A stretch of 30,250 nucleotides of DNA from CAYXBG01 sp964463145 (lineage in GTDB: Bacteria > Acidobacteriota > UBA6911 > RPQK01 > CBDAPI01). A program made the position numbers and the translations under genes. The DNA is taken from positions 1-30,250 of the forward strand of contig CAYXBG010000013.1 of the NCBI GenBank assembly GCA_964463145.1, in the 5' to 3' direction. The notes under the pieces are model-generated. The model worked only from the letters and a program-made list of their open reading frames with translations, was not told the origin of the DNA and did no database searches. Below are positions 15,479 through 23,900 of this stretch, piece after piece; positions within the stretch are counted from its first letter, which is position 1; each line of letters opens with the position of its first letter.

Positions 15479-16951
15479 CTAGGGGGCCATTCCCCGGATA
15501 CTCACGTTTCTGTAGAATGACTTCATCCGCCAGCTAGAAACCTCCAAAATTGCAGCCATAAATGTGTAGTCTCCTGGAGGTGCCAGTAGTCGGTTGTTGT
15601 AGATGATGGCTCTGCCATCCCTGATCTCCCGCGCACTCAGGCCAACCCGAAAAATCTCCCTCAATCGCACAATCTCGTTACCGTGTGGATCTAGTAAAAG
15701 ACCCAGCACTCCTAATTGTGTGTATACCCCTCTACCGTAAGCCCCGCGAAAGGAGAACGGGTTCACTTTGATACGAAATGAGAGCCCCATAGGCCGTTCA
15801 CTAGAGCCCCCGCTCTGCTTAAGGATGTCAATGTCGGCGCCAATGTCGTTGAAATGTTCTGCTAGAAACGGCTTAATTGATTTCTTGCCTGTGGTGTCAA
15901 AGAAGACTTGCAGAACAGATCTCTTTGCGTCGAAATGTCTAGGTATTTTTTTGAAAGCAGACGCTACCCGGAGTTTTGGGTCGGTGGTACGAACGAAAAT
16001 ACTATTCTCCAGTCTGGCTGGTTCAGGAGACTGGCTATAGTAACCAATAGAGTAAAGATTCCCAAACAGGTGATCGTTAATTTCAGCCAGAGTTTCATCG
16101 AAATCCAGGATTGTTTCAAATCCACTGAAGGCCAGTCCTTCTGTTTGCCGGGAAAGGCCACGGAAAGCAGCAATTTTTTGTTCTTCGAATGAGGCTCCAT
16201 TGGATTGTATTGCAGGATCTTGGTTGTTTGAGTCGCCACCTACATAAATTTGTGCTGACGATGGGACCTGAATCGTGTAAATCACGGTTCCTAGCTCTCT
16301 CGCCAAGGAAGTTGAGCTTGTCAATCTATTGTAGGCGTCATCCAAACCATCTGAAATTACGATGACCGCTTTTCTAGCTTCCGGATCGGCTACGTCTTGC
16401 ATCAGTCGTAACAGCGAATTGAGAGAAGTGTAGATGGCTGTCTGTCCCAGGTGCTTGCGGGCTTGTCGCATGGCTGCCAAAACCAGTGAACGATCAGATG
16501 TAAATCCCTGAAAAGGGATCAATTGGTCGGTGAATCCATAAACACCTAGGCGGGTTGGCAGGGTTACGTTGTCCAAAAAAGTCTGAGCAGCGATAATCTC
16601 TTCGCTTCGGGTCGCAAAAGTACTACCGCTAACATCTATCAAGAAGGCCAGCCAAAGTTTTCGGGGACGACGGTCCCGATTTCTAGGTTTATTGAACACG
16701 GCGATTTGCTGTTCAGCCCCGTTTTCTAGCACGGTGAAGCGGTCTTGCGGAAGGTTGCTAACAAAATCCCCTCGTGAGTCAGTTACCATAAAGCGCAGGG
16801 TTACCAGATTGACTCCTACCTTGAATGGGTCCCCCTGGGAAGTTCCATCTTGTTGAGCTGATAGAGGTGTGCTGGTAAACATCCAGGCCCACAGCACTGC
16901 GGCACAAGGTATAATCCACCTCCTGTGCGGTGGTTGTCTCATTTGGATCAA
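15479..16951 (-). CDS. Secreted VWFA-related acidobacterial domain protein, long form
   Basis: This 490-residue secreted protein has a signal peptide (hydrophobic IIPCAAVLWAWMFTSTPL then SAQQ) and a beta region with DRFTVLENGAEQQIAVF, the same lead-in as the paralogue at 6783. The VWA domain follows, with an intact metal site Asp106-x-Ser108-x-Ser110 (LIDVSGS) and VISDGLDDAYN. Beyond the VWA domain it has about 180 further residues (IYYS.. to the end) that the shorter paralogue lacks, containing FRIKVNPFSFRGAYGRGVY and a final beta-rich stretch. The frame begins at TTG 16951 with AGGA 8 nt upstream; this TTG overlaps the folE stop (TTGA), suggesting coupling. The ATG three codons later (16942) is the alternative start. 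Function is unknown. Confidence 0.87.
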   Translation of the reverse strand: MIQMRQPPHRRWIIPCAAVLWAWMFTSTPLSAQQDGTSQGDPFKVGVNLVTLRFMVTDSRGDFVSNLPQDRFTVLENGAEQQIAVFNKPRNRDRRPRKLWLAFLIDVSGSTFATRSEEIIAAQTFLDNVTLPTRLGVYGFTDQLIPFQGFTSDRSLVLAAMRQARKHLGQTAIYTSLNSLLRLMQDVADPEARKAVIVISDGLDDAYNRLTSSTSLARELGTVIYTIQVPSSAQIYVGGDSNNQDPAIQSNGASFEEQKIAAFRGLSRQTEGLAFSGFETILDFDETLAEINDHLFGNLYSIGYYSQSPEPARLENSIFVRTTDPKLRVASAFKKIPRHFDAKRSVLQVFFDTTGKKSIKPFLAEHFNDIGADIDILKQSGGSSERPMGLSFRIKVNPFSFRGAYGRGVYTQLGVLGLLLDPHGNEIVRLREIFRVGLSAREIRDGRAIIYNNRLLAPPGDYTFMAAILEVSSWRMKSFYRNVSIRGMAP

Positions 16952-17496
16952 GATCGGAGTCCTACCAGGCTGAGAAATTCACTTCGAGAACGAGAGTCTT
17001 CCCTGAAGTGTCCGAGCATCGAGGAGGTGATCATTCCGGTGGTTTGTTTCTCGACGCCTCGCATCATCATGCAAAGGTGCTGAGCCTCCATAACTACGGC
17101 GACTCCTCGTGGATTAATCGCTTCCTGGATAGTCTCGGCGATTTGCTGAGTTAGTCGTTCTTGGACTTGGAGTCTGCGAGAGAATACCTCAACAATACGA
17201 GGGATTTTGCTCAGTCCGATAACTTTGTTGGAGGGCAGGTATCCGACATGGCACTTTCCGAAAAACGGTAAAAGGTGATGCTCGCAGAGACTATACAACT
17301 GGATGTCTTTGACAATTACCATTTCGTCGTAAGGCACTGAAAACAAGGCACCGTTAAGCACCTTCTCGAGGTCCTCATGGTATCCCTTGGTTAAAAACCT
17401 CAAGGCTTTTTCAACTCGTCGGGGGGTGTTAACTAGGCCTTCACGGTCAGGGTTTTCTCCAAGTGAGGCCAGAATTTCTCGAATGTGTTCTTCCAC
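16948..17496 (-). CDS. folE: GTP cyclohydrolase I (FolE)
   Basis: FolE converts GTP to 7,8-dihydroneopterin triphosphate, the entry to tetrahydrofolate and related pterins. The 182-residue protein has the family layout: an N-terminal helix with NTPRRVEKALRFLTKGY, MVIVKDIQLYSLCEHHLLPFFGKCHVGYLP containing the first zinc Cys and catalytic His residues, GLSKIPRIVEVFSRRLQVQERLTQQIA, and EAQHLCMMMRGVEKQ with the second zinc Cys. The length fits type IA enzymes. It begins at GTG (17496); a GGGAG site lies about 12 nt upstream. Its TGA overlaps the TTG start of the VWFA gene, an odd pairing of a folate enzyme with a secreted protein. The 109-nt gap to prmC shows no clear terminator. Confidence 0.96.
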   Translation of the reverse strand: MEEHIREILASLGENPDREGLVNTPRRVEKALRFLTKGYHEDLEKVLNGALFSVPYDEMVIVKDIQLYSLCEHHLLPFFGKCHVGYLPSNKVIGLSKIPRIVEVFSRRLQVQERLTQQIAETIQEAINPRGVAVVMEAQHLCMMMRGVEKQTTGMITSSMLGHFREDSRSRSEFLSLVGLRS

Positions 17497-17605
17497 GATT
17501 CTACTTTGCTCCCTTTTCGGTAGTGGATTTTCAGAATGAACTATCAGTACCTATTGTACAGAATGGTGTTGGTAGGTGCTCTAATCTAATTTTGTAGAGG
17601 AAGTC

Positions 17606-18457
17606 CTAGGTCTTCATTTGGAATAGTGCTACCCGTTGCCATCCAGCAAGATCGTTATGTACTGACTTCACTTCCCACCCATGGTTGCTTGCAAGTGCAC
17701 TGACCTCATTGAAATTGTCAAAGGAGAGTTCTACGACCAGTGAAGCAGAGGGGGCAATTAAATTTTTGCCGTACTCGAAGAGCTCTCGGTACACTGCAAG
17801 TCCTGACTGCCCGGCGAGTAAGGCTTCACGCGGTTCAAACTCTAATACTCCTGGCTGGACATTGGTTGTGTTTGCAGATCCTATATAGGGGGGATTGGAA
17901 ATCACCAGATCGAACGGACGATGTGGCAAATCTTTCAGATACCCACACACCAGATTTACACGATTAGCACACTTGTGGAGCAGAGCGTTCTGGCGTGCGA
18001 TTTGGAGAGCTCCCGGAGATGGGTCGAGAGCTACAACGTGGGAGAGGCTATTTTCGCAGGCGATGGTTACTGCTATGCACCCCGAGCCTGTTCCAACGTC
18101 CAATACACGAATGGGACGCCCCGGCAAGGTTTTGATTGTATGCAGCCCCACCTCGACCAGAATTTCGGTTTCCGGCCGAGGGATCAGGACGGCCGGTGCG
18201 ACTTTGAAGTCTCGACCATAAAATTCCTGCCTTCCAGACATGTATTGCAGAGGGAAGTGGGCTTCCCGAAGTCGCAGCAACTCTTCAAAAGTCTCTTGTT
18301 GTCTTGGCGAAAGGGTTGAGCGTTGATTAGCTAACACGTCCAGTCGACCTGACTCCAAAACAACCCCGAGAATATATAAAGCGTCCTCGGCAGGCTGGAG
18401 ATGTCCGGTTGCCGATAAACGTTTCCGGGCTAGGCGACTTGCTTCGCATACTTTCAA
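17606..18457 (-). CDS. prmC: Release factor glutamine N5-methyltransferase PrmC
   Basis: PrmC methylates the Gln of the GGQ motif in RF1 and RF2, raising their termination efficiency. The 283-residue protein has the N-terminal helical substrate-binding domain, PLQYMSGRQEFYGRDFKV, LIPRPETE (91-98), the SAM-binding VLDVGTGSGCIAV (118-130), and the catalytic NPPY at 188-191 followed by FEPREALLAGQSGL (207-220), all diagnostic. It starts at TTG (18457), supported by GAGG about 6 nt upstream; no ATG lies near the correct start. It follows prfA by 44 nt on the same strand, the common prfA-prmC pairing that places the enzyme beside its substrate. Confidence 0.96.
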   Translation of the reverse strand: MKVCEASRLARKRLSATGHLQPAEDALYILGVVLESGRLDVLANQRSTLSPRQQETFEELLRLREAHFPLQYMSGRQEFYGRDFKVAPAVLIPRPETEILVEVGLHTIKTLPGRPIRVLDVGTGSGCIAVTIACENSLSHVVALDPSPGALQIARQNALLHKCANRVNLVCGYLKDLPHRPFDLVISNPPYIGSANTTNVQPGVLEFEPREALLAGQSGLAVYRELFEYGKNLIAPSASLVVELSFDNFNEVSALASNHGWEVKSVHNDLAGWQRVALFQMKT

Positions 18458-18501
18458 AAGGTGCCTCGATTATGCCGGATATAAAAGATGATAGGCCTCG
18501 C

Positions 18502-19575
18502 TCAATCTGAGTCGGGAGACTGAAGAGACTCACTTTCTAGGTGGGTTGCTAGAGCATCTATGATTTCATCGAGCTCACCTTCCAACACTTGTTCAAGGCG
18601 ATGTGTGGTCAACCCGATCCGATGATCGGTTACTCTGTTCTGAGGGAAATTGTAGGTTCGTATTTTTTCACTTCTATCCCCGCTTCCTACCATTGCTCGG
18701 CGGCTCTCGGCAATTTCGGCTTGCTGCTCGAGCTGTGCCCGTTCATAGAGCCTTGAACGCAACACTTTCATGGCCTTTGCCTTGTTTTTGTGCCAAGATT
18801 TCTCGTCCTGGCACGTGACAACTTCGCCTGTTGGCTCGTGAGTAATACGTATTGCTGAGTAGGTCGTATTGACGGATTGTCCGCCTGGCCCCGAGGAACA
18901 GAAGGTATCGATACGTAGATCGTTGTCATCTATTTCTACTTCAAGCTCGTCGACCTCAGGTAGCACAGCGACAGTGATAGCAGAGGTGTGAACTCGTCCT
19001 TGTGTTTCTGTTTCCGGTACGCGTTGCACCCTGTGGACGCCGCTTTCAAATTTGAGTCGACTGTAAACTCCTTTCCCGTCGATGGAAACAATGCTTTCCT
19101 TTGTGCCACCAACCCCAGAAAGAGTTGCCGAAACAAGGTCTACTTTCCATCTCTTTGCTTCGGCATAGCGTGAATACATCCTTAGCGCCTCCTGAGCGAA
19201 CAGCGTTGCCTCTGCACCTCCAGTACCAGCACGGATCTCCAAAATTACAGCTTTTTCGTCATTTGGGTCTTTGGGCAGCAGGAGTCTCTTGAGTTGTTCT
19301 TCTGATGTCGAGTGCTGTTTTTGTAAGTCCGAGAGCTCTTCACGGGCCATCTCTAGTAGATCCGCGTCGCTTTCCTCTGCCAGAAGGGTCTGTATTTCTC
19401 TTATTTTTTCAGATGTTGTTTTGAAGCAGTGGTACTCCTCGACTATCTGCCCAAGATCTGAGTGTGCACGAGCTGTCTCTCTATATTTTTCGGGCTGCGC
19501 AAAGAGGGTTGTATCTGTGAGCTCTTCAGACAAAGACTCAAATCTGGCCTCTATTTCTTCAAGTTTATCGATCAT
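18502..19575 (-). CDS. prfA: Peptide chain release factor 1
   Basis: RF1 recognises UAA and UAG and triggers peptide release on the ribosome. The 357-residue protein shows the codon-recognition tripeptide PET (187-189, the PxT of RF1) in RVQRVPETETQGRVHTS, and the catalytic GGQ at 231-233 in SSGPGGQSVNTTYSAIRITH. The N-terminal helices and the C-terminal NFPQNRVTDHRIGLT are also typical. I chose the ATG at 19575 (AAGG 7 nt upstream; the family begins MIDKLEEIE); the frame continues 24 codons further upstream without an RF1-like sequence. It is divergent from rpsA across a 310-nt gap and leads the prfA-prmC unit. Confidence 0.97.
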   Translation of the reverse strand: MIDKLEEIEARFESLSEELTDTTLFAQPEKYRETARAHSDLGQIVEEYHCFKTTSEKIREIQTLLAEESDADLLEMAREELSDLQKQHSTSEEQLKRLLLPKDPNDEKAVILEIRAGTGGAEATLFAQEALRMYSRYAEAKRWKVDLVSATLSGVGGTKESIVSIDGKGVYSRLKFESGVHRVQRVPETETQGRVHTSAITVAVLPEVDELEVEIDDNDLRIDTFCSSGPGGQSVNTTYSAIRITHEPTGEVVTCQDEKSWHKNKAKAMKVLRSRLYERAQLEQQAEIAESRRAMVGSGDRSEKIRTYNFPQNRVTDHRIGLTTHRLEQVLEGELDEIIDALATHLESESLQSPDSD

Positions 19576-19885
19576 TAGGCGCCTTGTATCTTCAGACTTG
19601 GTTCGCCCTTCTCCTGTACAAGTCCTGATGCATTGAGTAAATGCCAAGCAAAACCGGAGAGAGGTTGTCCTTGAAAGTGTAGCAAAATTTGGGGTTTATG
19701 GGGTGATCAGGTTGCTTGACAAGAAGAAGAACTCCGGGTTATAACCAGACTTCAAATTCGACCAAGGACCCTCCGCATTTGCCTCACCCCCAAAACATTT
19801 ATTGGACAGGTAGATTTGCTCGCCACATAGGCGTTGGCGAAAAACGTCGCGAAAAGGTTCTCTATTTAACGAAAGGGAAGCATTC
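19576..19885. other. Divergent prfA-rpsA intergenic region
   Basis: This 310-nt gap has no credible gene. It holds the upstream region of prfA (no clear promoter seen), the strong rpsA promoter at 19716-19745, and an rpsA leader of about 130 nt. In the leader, TCGCC (19820-19824) can pair with GGCGA (19836-19840) ahead of the ribosome site AGGGAAG, a modest hairpin. Confidence 0.5.
19716..19745 (+). promoter_or_regulatory. Strong sigma70-like promoter of rpsA
   Basis: A perfect TTGACA (19716-19721) and TATAAC (19740-19745, 5 of 6 consensus) are separated by 18 bp. The predicted start near 19752 leaves a leader of about 134 nt before the rpsA ATG, long enough for the translational autoregulation known for S1 in E. 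coli. A motif call only. Confidence 0.6.
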
Positions 19886-21727
19886 ATGGCTGTAACAACT
19901 AAAGACCCCGACAATAAGGAAGGAGAAAAAGTAAATTTGAGTCAAGCGGCGACAGGAAAGCCTCAGCTCCCTGAAATCATCGAAAAAACCGATATGGGCT
20001 ATGAGCAGATGGACGAAGCTTATGCAAAAAGTTTCAAAAACATCACAGAGGGCGAGGTTGTGAAAGGTACGATTCTGAAGGTAACCGATGACAATGTGGT
20101 TATTGATGTAGGTTTCAAATCAGAAGGAGTGGTCTCCATCCAAGAGTTCCGAGGAAAAGATGGGGTTGAATCGTTGCAGCCAGGTGGAACGGTAGAAGTT
20201 CTGTTGGAGAGAGCTGAGGGGAAAGATGGTCATGTGATTCTTTCACGGGAAAAAGCGGAGAGAATGAAGATCTGGGATACGATTGAGGTCGCCTATCAGG
20301 ACCAAAGCATTGTTAAGGGTCGTGTCATCGAGAGAATCAAGGGGGGATTGGCTGTCGATATAGGAGTACGCGCCTTTTTACCTGGGTCTCAAGTGGATTT
20401 GCACCCTGTGCGCAATCTAGACAGCCTGCGAGGTGAAGAGCTCGAGATGCGAGTGATAAAAGTGAACAAGCGCCGGGGAAACATTGTCCTTTCTCGCAAA
20501 GCGGTACTGGAGGAAGTCTACTTCAAGCAGAAGGAGGAAACCTTAAAACGCTTGGAAGAAGGGCTGATTGTTGCCGGGAGTGTCAAGAATATCACCGACT
20601 ATGGTGCAGTTGGGGATCTGGGAGGAATTGATGGGCTTCTGCACATCACGGATATGTCCTGGGGGCGTGTTAATCATCCGTCCGACATGTTTAATGTAGC
20701 GGACGAAGTGAATGTCAAGATTCTCAAGTTTGACCGTGTAGAAGAGAAAGTGTCGCTTGGATACAAGCAGCTGGCCGAGGATCCTTGGATAAGTGCTGCC
20801 AAGCGTTACCCTAAATCGGCTCGAGCGGAGGCTAAGGTTGTAAGCTTAACTGATTATGGTGCTTTTGTTGAACTCGAAGAGGGCGTGGAGGGGCTCATCC
20901 ACATCTCCGAGATGACCTGGAATAAGAGGATCAAACACCCGTCCCAGTTGTTAAAGGTGGGAGAGACAGTACAAGCTGAGGTTTTGGAACTAGATACTGG
21001 CGCTCGCCGTATTTCTCTTGGCTTGAAACAGACAGAGCCTAATCCTTGGGACGCAATCGAAGCCAAATATGCGGTCAACGCGGTTGTTTCTGGGGCAGTC
21101 CGTAACATGACAGATTTCGGTGCCTTTATCGAGGTAGAGGACGGGGTCGATGGCCTGGTACATGTGTCGGATATGAGTTGGACGAAAAAGATTAAACATC
21201 CTTCCGAGGTTCTGGAAAAAGGAGAAGAAGTGACGGCGATAGTGCTAAGTGTGGACGCTGGCAATCAGCGTTTGTCTCTGGGCATCAAGCAACTTGAGCC
21301 TGATAAATGGGAAGAATTTTTCTCGGAAAAGCAGGTAGGTGAGGTAGTTTCAGGGAAAATTGTCCGGATAGCAAATTTTGGTATCTTTGGTGAATTGGGA
21401 GAAGGAATAGAAGGCCTTTGCCATGTTTCGGAACTATCCAAAGATCGCATTGAAAACGCCGAAGACCACTTTTCGGTTGACCAGGAGCTGGACTTCAAGA
21501 TCATCAAGTTGAATCTTTTAGAAAGGAAGATTGGGCTTTCAGTGCGTGCTCTGCAGGAGCCAGATCGTGAATTCAATGATCAGATGGACTCAAAATCTTC
21601 TTGGTCCTACACGCCTGAGGTGGCCACCGCCTCCATTGGAGAGATTGCGGGAGACCAGCTTGACGAACTGAAAAAACGAGCGGAGAGTACAAAGGAAAAG
21701 GAGGAGGGTGAGGATGACGAAAGCTGA
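19886..21727 (+). CDS. rpsA: 30S ribosomal protein S1
   Basis: S1 binds mRNA on the small ribosomal subunit and helps initiate translation of messages with weak or structured leaders. The 613-residue protein has six S1 (OB-fold) repeats at roughly 55-122, 140-205, 226-295, 312-382, 398-468 and 486-555, as in proteobacterial S1. Repeats 3-5 carry the RNA-binding pattern (TDYGAFVELEEGVEGLIHISEMTW and near copies), while repeats 1 and 2 are divergent and correspond to the ribosome-anchoring part. Acidic N- and C-terminal tails flank them. ATG 19886 is preceded by AGGGAAG. The last 14 nt overlap the ihfB-like gene, the same rpsA-ihfB order as in proteobacteria. Repeat 6 shows GELGEGIEGLCHVSEL. 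Confidence 0.97.
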   Translation: MAVTTKDPDNKEGEKVNLSQAATGKPQLPEIIEKTDMGYEQMDEAYAKSFKNITEGEVVKGTILKVTDDNVVIDVGFKSEGVVSIQEFRGKDGVESLQPGGTVEVLLERAEGKDGHVILSREKAERMKIWDTIEVAYQDQSIVKGRVIERIKGGLAVDIGVRAFLPGSQVDLHPVRNLDSLRGEELEMRVIKVNKRRGNIVLSRKAVLEEVYFKQKEETLKRLEEGLIVAGSVKNITDYGAVGDLGGIDGLLHITDMSWGRVNHPSDMFNVADEVNVKILKFDRVEEKVSLGYKQLAEDPWISAAKRYPKSARAEAKVVSLTDYGAFVELEEGVEGLIHISEMTWNKRIKHPSQLLKVGETVQAEVLELDTGARRISLGLKQTEPNPWDAIEAKYAVNAVVSGAVRNMTDFGAFIEVEDGVDGLVHVSDMSWTKKIKHPSEVLEKGEEVTAIVLSVDAGNQRLSLGIKQLEPDKWEEFFSEKQVGEVVSGKIVRIANFGIFGELGEGIEGLCHVSELSKDRIENAEDHFSVDQELDFKIIKLNLLERKIGLSVRALQEPDREFNDQMDSKSSWSYTPEVATASIGEIAGDQLDELKKRAESTKEKEEGEDDES

Positions 21728-21989
21728 ACTTGTAGATGAGGTTTCTCAAAACTCTGACCTGAACAAAAAGGATGCGGAGGTGATTGTTCAAACAGTTCTT
21801 GACAGTATTACGGATTCTCTCAAGGCAGGTGAAAAAGTCGAACTACGTGGTTTTGGTAGCTTTCGATTGCGAGACCGAGCCCCCCGCCTAGGGCGGAACC
21901 CAAAAACTGGAGAGCAGGTTCATGTACCAGCCAAAAGGGTCCCGTATTTTAAGCCAGGCAAGGATTTGAAATCCCTGATTAATTCCTGA
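21714..21989 (+). CDS. ihfB: IHF/HU-family DNA-bending protein (IhfB-like)
   Basis: This 91-residue histone-like protein folds into the HU/IHF dimer unit: a helical base (MTKAELVDEVSQ...) and two DNA-embracing beta arms. VELRGFGSFRLRDRAPRLGRNPKTGE, the arm-tip Pro of VHVPAKRVP and FKPGKDLK are conserved; wording and neighbour (rpsA) resemble IHF-beta more than HU. The ATG at 21714 is preferred because GGAGG at 21703-21707 is 6 nt upstream; an in-frame GTG (21708) touches that site. It overlaps the rpsA stop by 14 nt, so translation is probably coupled. As an IHF-like protein it could bend DNA at the nearby origin and promoters, but that is inference. Confidence 0.9.
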   Translation: MTKAELVDEVSQNSDLNKKDAEVIVQTVLDSITDSLKAGEKVELRGFGSFRLRDRAPRLGRNPKTGEQVHVPAKRVPYFKPGKDLKSLINS

Positions 21990-22502
21990 TCTGGGTTCTT
22001 TGAATAGAGCGAAGTAGGCGAAGTGGCCAGATTTGCCAAGGTCGTACACTTTTCTGGTGATTGCGATAGGCTCCTCTCGAGGTATCAACCACGCCTCAAA
22101 ACAGCCAAATCGACAAAAACACTAAATATAGACACCCCGATTACTGTCTTCACTGGCAGCTGATTCCGCGAGAGGCGAGAATCAGCAACTGGCGATTGGG
22201 TAAAGCATCCATCTGTTCAAATAAAACCTTCAAGGATGCCCTCCAAATACCTATCAAAGAATAAAAGTATACGCCTGTTTTCAGGTAGTGAATCTTTTTC
22301 TTTGAAAAGCATTGAATGGCCTTGAAATGCGTGGTAGCTTGGGTTCCGTTTTGCTCCAAACTGGCGGGGGTTCTTATTTTCCACAACCTGTGGAAAATAC
22401 TGTGGAAACCGAGGGGGGGTCTAGCCCAGCATGACTTGAGTGCTGGATCCTTCCTGAGTAGAAAAGCAACAACAAAACTTCGTAGTTTAGCTGGAAATTT
22501 AT
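21990..22502. other. Candidate replication-origin region upstream of dnaA
   Basis: No credible gene lies in this 513-nt gap; short frames on either strand have no family features. It contains three DnaA boxes in 33 bp (22377-22409), an 8-bp perfect inverted repeat (22159-22166 with 22179-22186), and an AT-richer stretch at about 22250-22320 that could serve as an unwinding element. Its place before dnaA-dnaN-gyrB-gyrA is a classic oriC location. A second, smaller non-coding gap lies after dnaN. Confidence 0.5.
22377..22409. promoter_or_regulatory. Cluster of three DnaA boxes (candidate oriC or dnaA operator)
   Basis: TTTTCCACA at 22377-22385 faces TGTGGAAAA at 22389-22397 as a perfect inverted pair with a 3-bp spacer, and TGTGGAAAC follows at 22401-22409. 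All differ by one or two bases from the TTATCCACA consensus. The cluster ends about 94 bp before the dnaA start codon, so it may serve as an origin, as an autoregulatory operator, or both. Confidence 0.65.
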
Positions 22503-23831
22503 ATGCAGCTTTGGGATCTTGTTCTGTCTTCGCTCCGTGAAAAAGTGTCGAAGCAAAATTTCGATATTTGGTTCCGTCCAACGGCTGCCGTCTCCACCAG
22601 CAGTGATCAAAAGAACCTTTTGGTTCGTGTTCCGAACGAACATTTTCAGTACTGGCTAACTGAGAATTACTCTGACTTGATTCGGCTTGCCCTAGAGGAG
22701 CAGGGCTATGGCGAATGGACCTGCACTTTTTCTGTGCGCGGAAAGCAGGAGCAGCCGGAACTTGAAATGCGGAGAGCGGGTGTTGATGAGGTTAACCCTT
22801 GCGCCCAGGCCGAAGAGTGTAATCTGAGCTCTAGGTACACTTTCGGCCGTTTTGTCGTTGGCGCTAGCAATCAATTTGCTCATGCAGCCGCATTGGCGGT
22901 TGCCGAGCAACCCTCTAAGGCCTATAACCCTCTTTTCATTTACGGAGGTGTTGGGCTCGGCAAGACTCATCTAATGCATGCAGTTGGGCATTACATGAAG
23001 ATACAACAGCCCAAAATACGATTGACGTATATGTCTTCCGAGCATTTTATGAACGAGTTGATCAACTCGATTCGATACGACAGGACCATCCAGTTTCGCG
23101 ACAAATATCGTAATATTGATGTGCTTCTAATGGATGATATCCAATTCCTTGCGGGTAAAGAGAGGACTCAGGAGGAGTTTTTTCACACGTTTAATGCTCT
23201 TTACGATGCACAGAAGCAGATCATTATTTCTAGTGACTGTGCCCCCAAAGAAATCCCGACGCTAGAGGAGAGACTTCACAGTCGTTTCGAGTGGGGATTG
23301 ATTGCCGATATCCAGCCCCCTGACCTCGAAACAAAAATTGCTATCCTGCGGAAGAAAGCTGAACTTGAAAGAGTAGATCTTCCGGATGAGGTGGTTTTTT
23401 TTATCGCACAGAATATCCGCTCGAATGTTCGCGAACTAGAGGGATCGTTGATCAGGCTGGCTGCATACAGCAGTCTGACGGGGGAGACGATTACACTGTC
23501 TCTGGCGGAGAGAGTTCTTAAGAATATCGCGGAGCAGACTACGAGGATTACGACTGTAAGTGACATTCAGGAAATAGTGGCCCGGCATTTCTCACTCAAC
23601 CCTGCCGATTTACGGGCAAAAGGTAATGCTCGGAGAATTGCAGAGCCCAGACAGATAGCGATGTATCTGGCTAGAGATTTGACGGAGAGCTCACTGCCAC
23701 AAATTGGTAAGGCATTCGGGGGGAAACACCACACGACGGTTCTCCATTCGGTAAGAAAAGTTGCAAAGATGGCTGAGCAAGATCCAGGCACTCGAGCCTT
23801 GCTCAAGCGTCTCAGCGATTCGATTCATTAG
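22503..23831 (+). CDS. dnaA: Chromosomal replication initiator protein DnaA
   Basis: DnaA is the AAA+ initiator that binds DnaA boxes and melts the origin. The 442-residue protein has domain I (LWDLVLSSLREKVSKQNFDIWFRP), a short linker, and AAA+ domain III with Walker A GGVGLGKTH (148-156) and Walker B LLMDD (208-212). It also has LEERLHSRFEWGL (255-267), carrying the arginine finger region, and the domain IV DNA-binding helix with GGKHHTTVLHSVRK near 404-417. Domain II is short, which makes the protein smaller than the E. coli one (467). The ATG at 22503 has only a weak upstream CTGGA site. It lies 94 nt after three DnaA boxes and 69 nt before dnaN, and is probably autoregulated. Confidence 0.98.
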   Translation: MQLWDLVLSSLREKVSKQNFDIWFRPTAAVSTSSDQKNLLVRVPNEHFQYWLTENYSDLIRLALEEQGYGEWTCTFSVRGKQEQPELEMRRAGVDEVNPCAQAEECNLSSRYTFGRFVVGASNQFAHAAALAVAEQPSKAYNPLFIYGGVGLGKTHLMHAVGHYMKIQQPKIRLTYMSSEHFMNELINSIRYDRTIQFRDKYRNIDVLLMDDIQFLAGKERTQEEFFHTFNALYDAQKQIIISSDCAPKEIPTLEERLHSRFEWGLIADIQPPDLETKIAILRKKAELERVDLPDEVVFFIAQNIRSNVRELEGSLIRLAAYSSLTGETITLSLAERVLKNIAEQTTRITTVSDIQEIVARHFSLNPADLRAKGNARRIAEPRQIAMYLARDLTESSLPQIGKAFGGKHHTTVLHSVRKVAKMAEQDPGTRALLKRLSDSIH

Positions 23832-23900
23832 TCATGGAGGAAGTGAGATTCGTTAATACAGGTTCGGGCGTGATGATGCCTGTTCCGGGGAGAGAGGACA

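Noticed and set aside
22150..22581. 143-codon minus-strand frame across the dnaA upstream region
   Set aside because: Overlaps the DnaA boxes and the dnaA start, with basic/aromatic random-like composition and no motifs.
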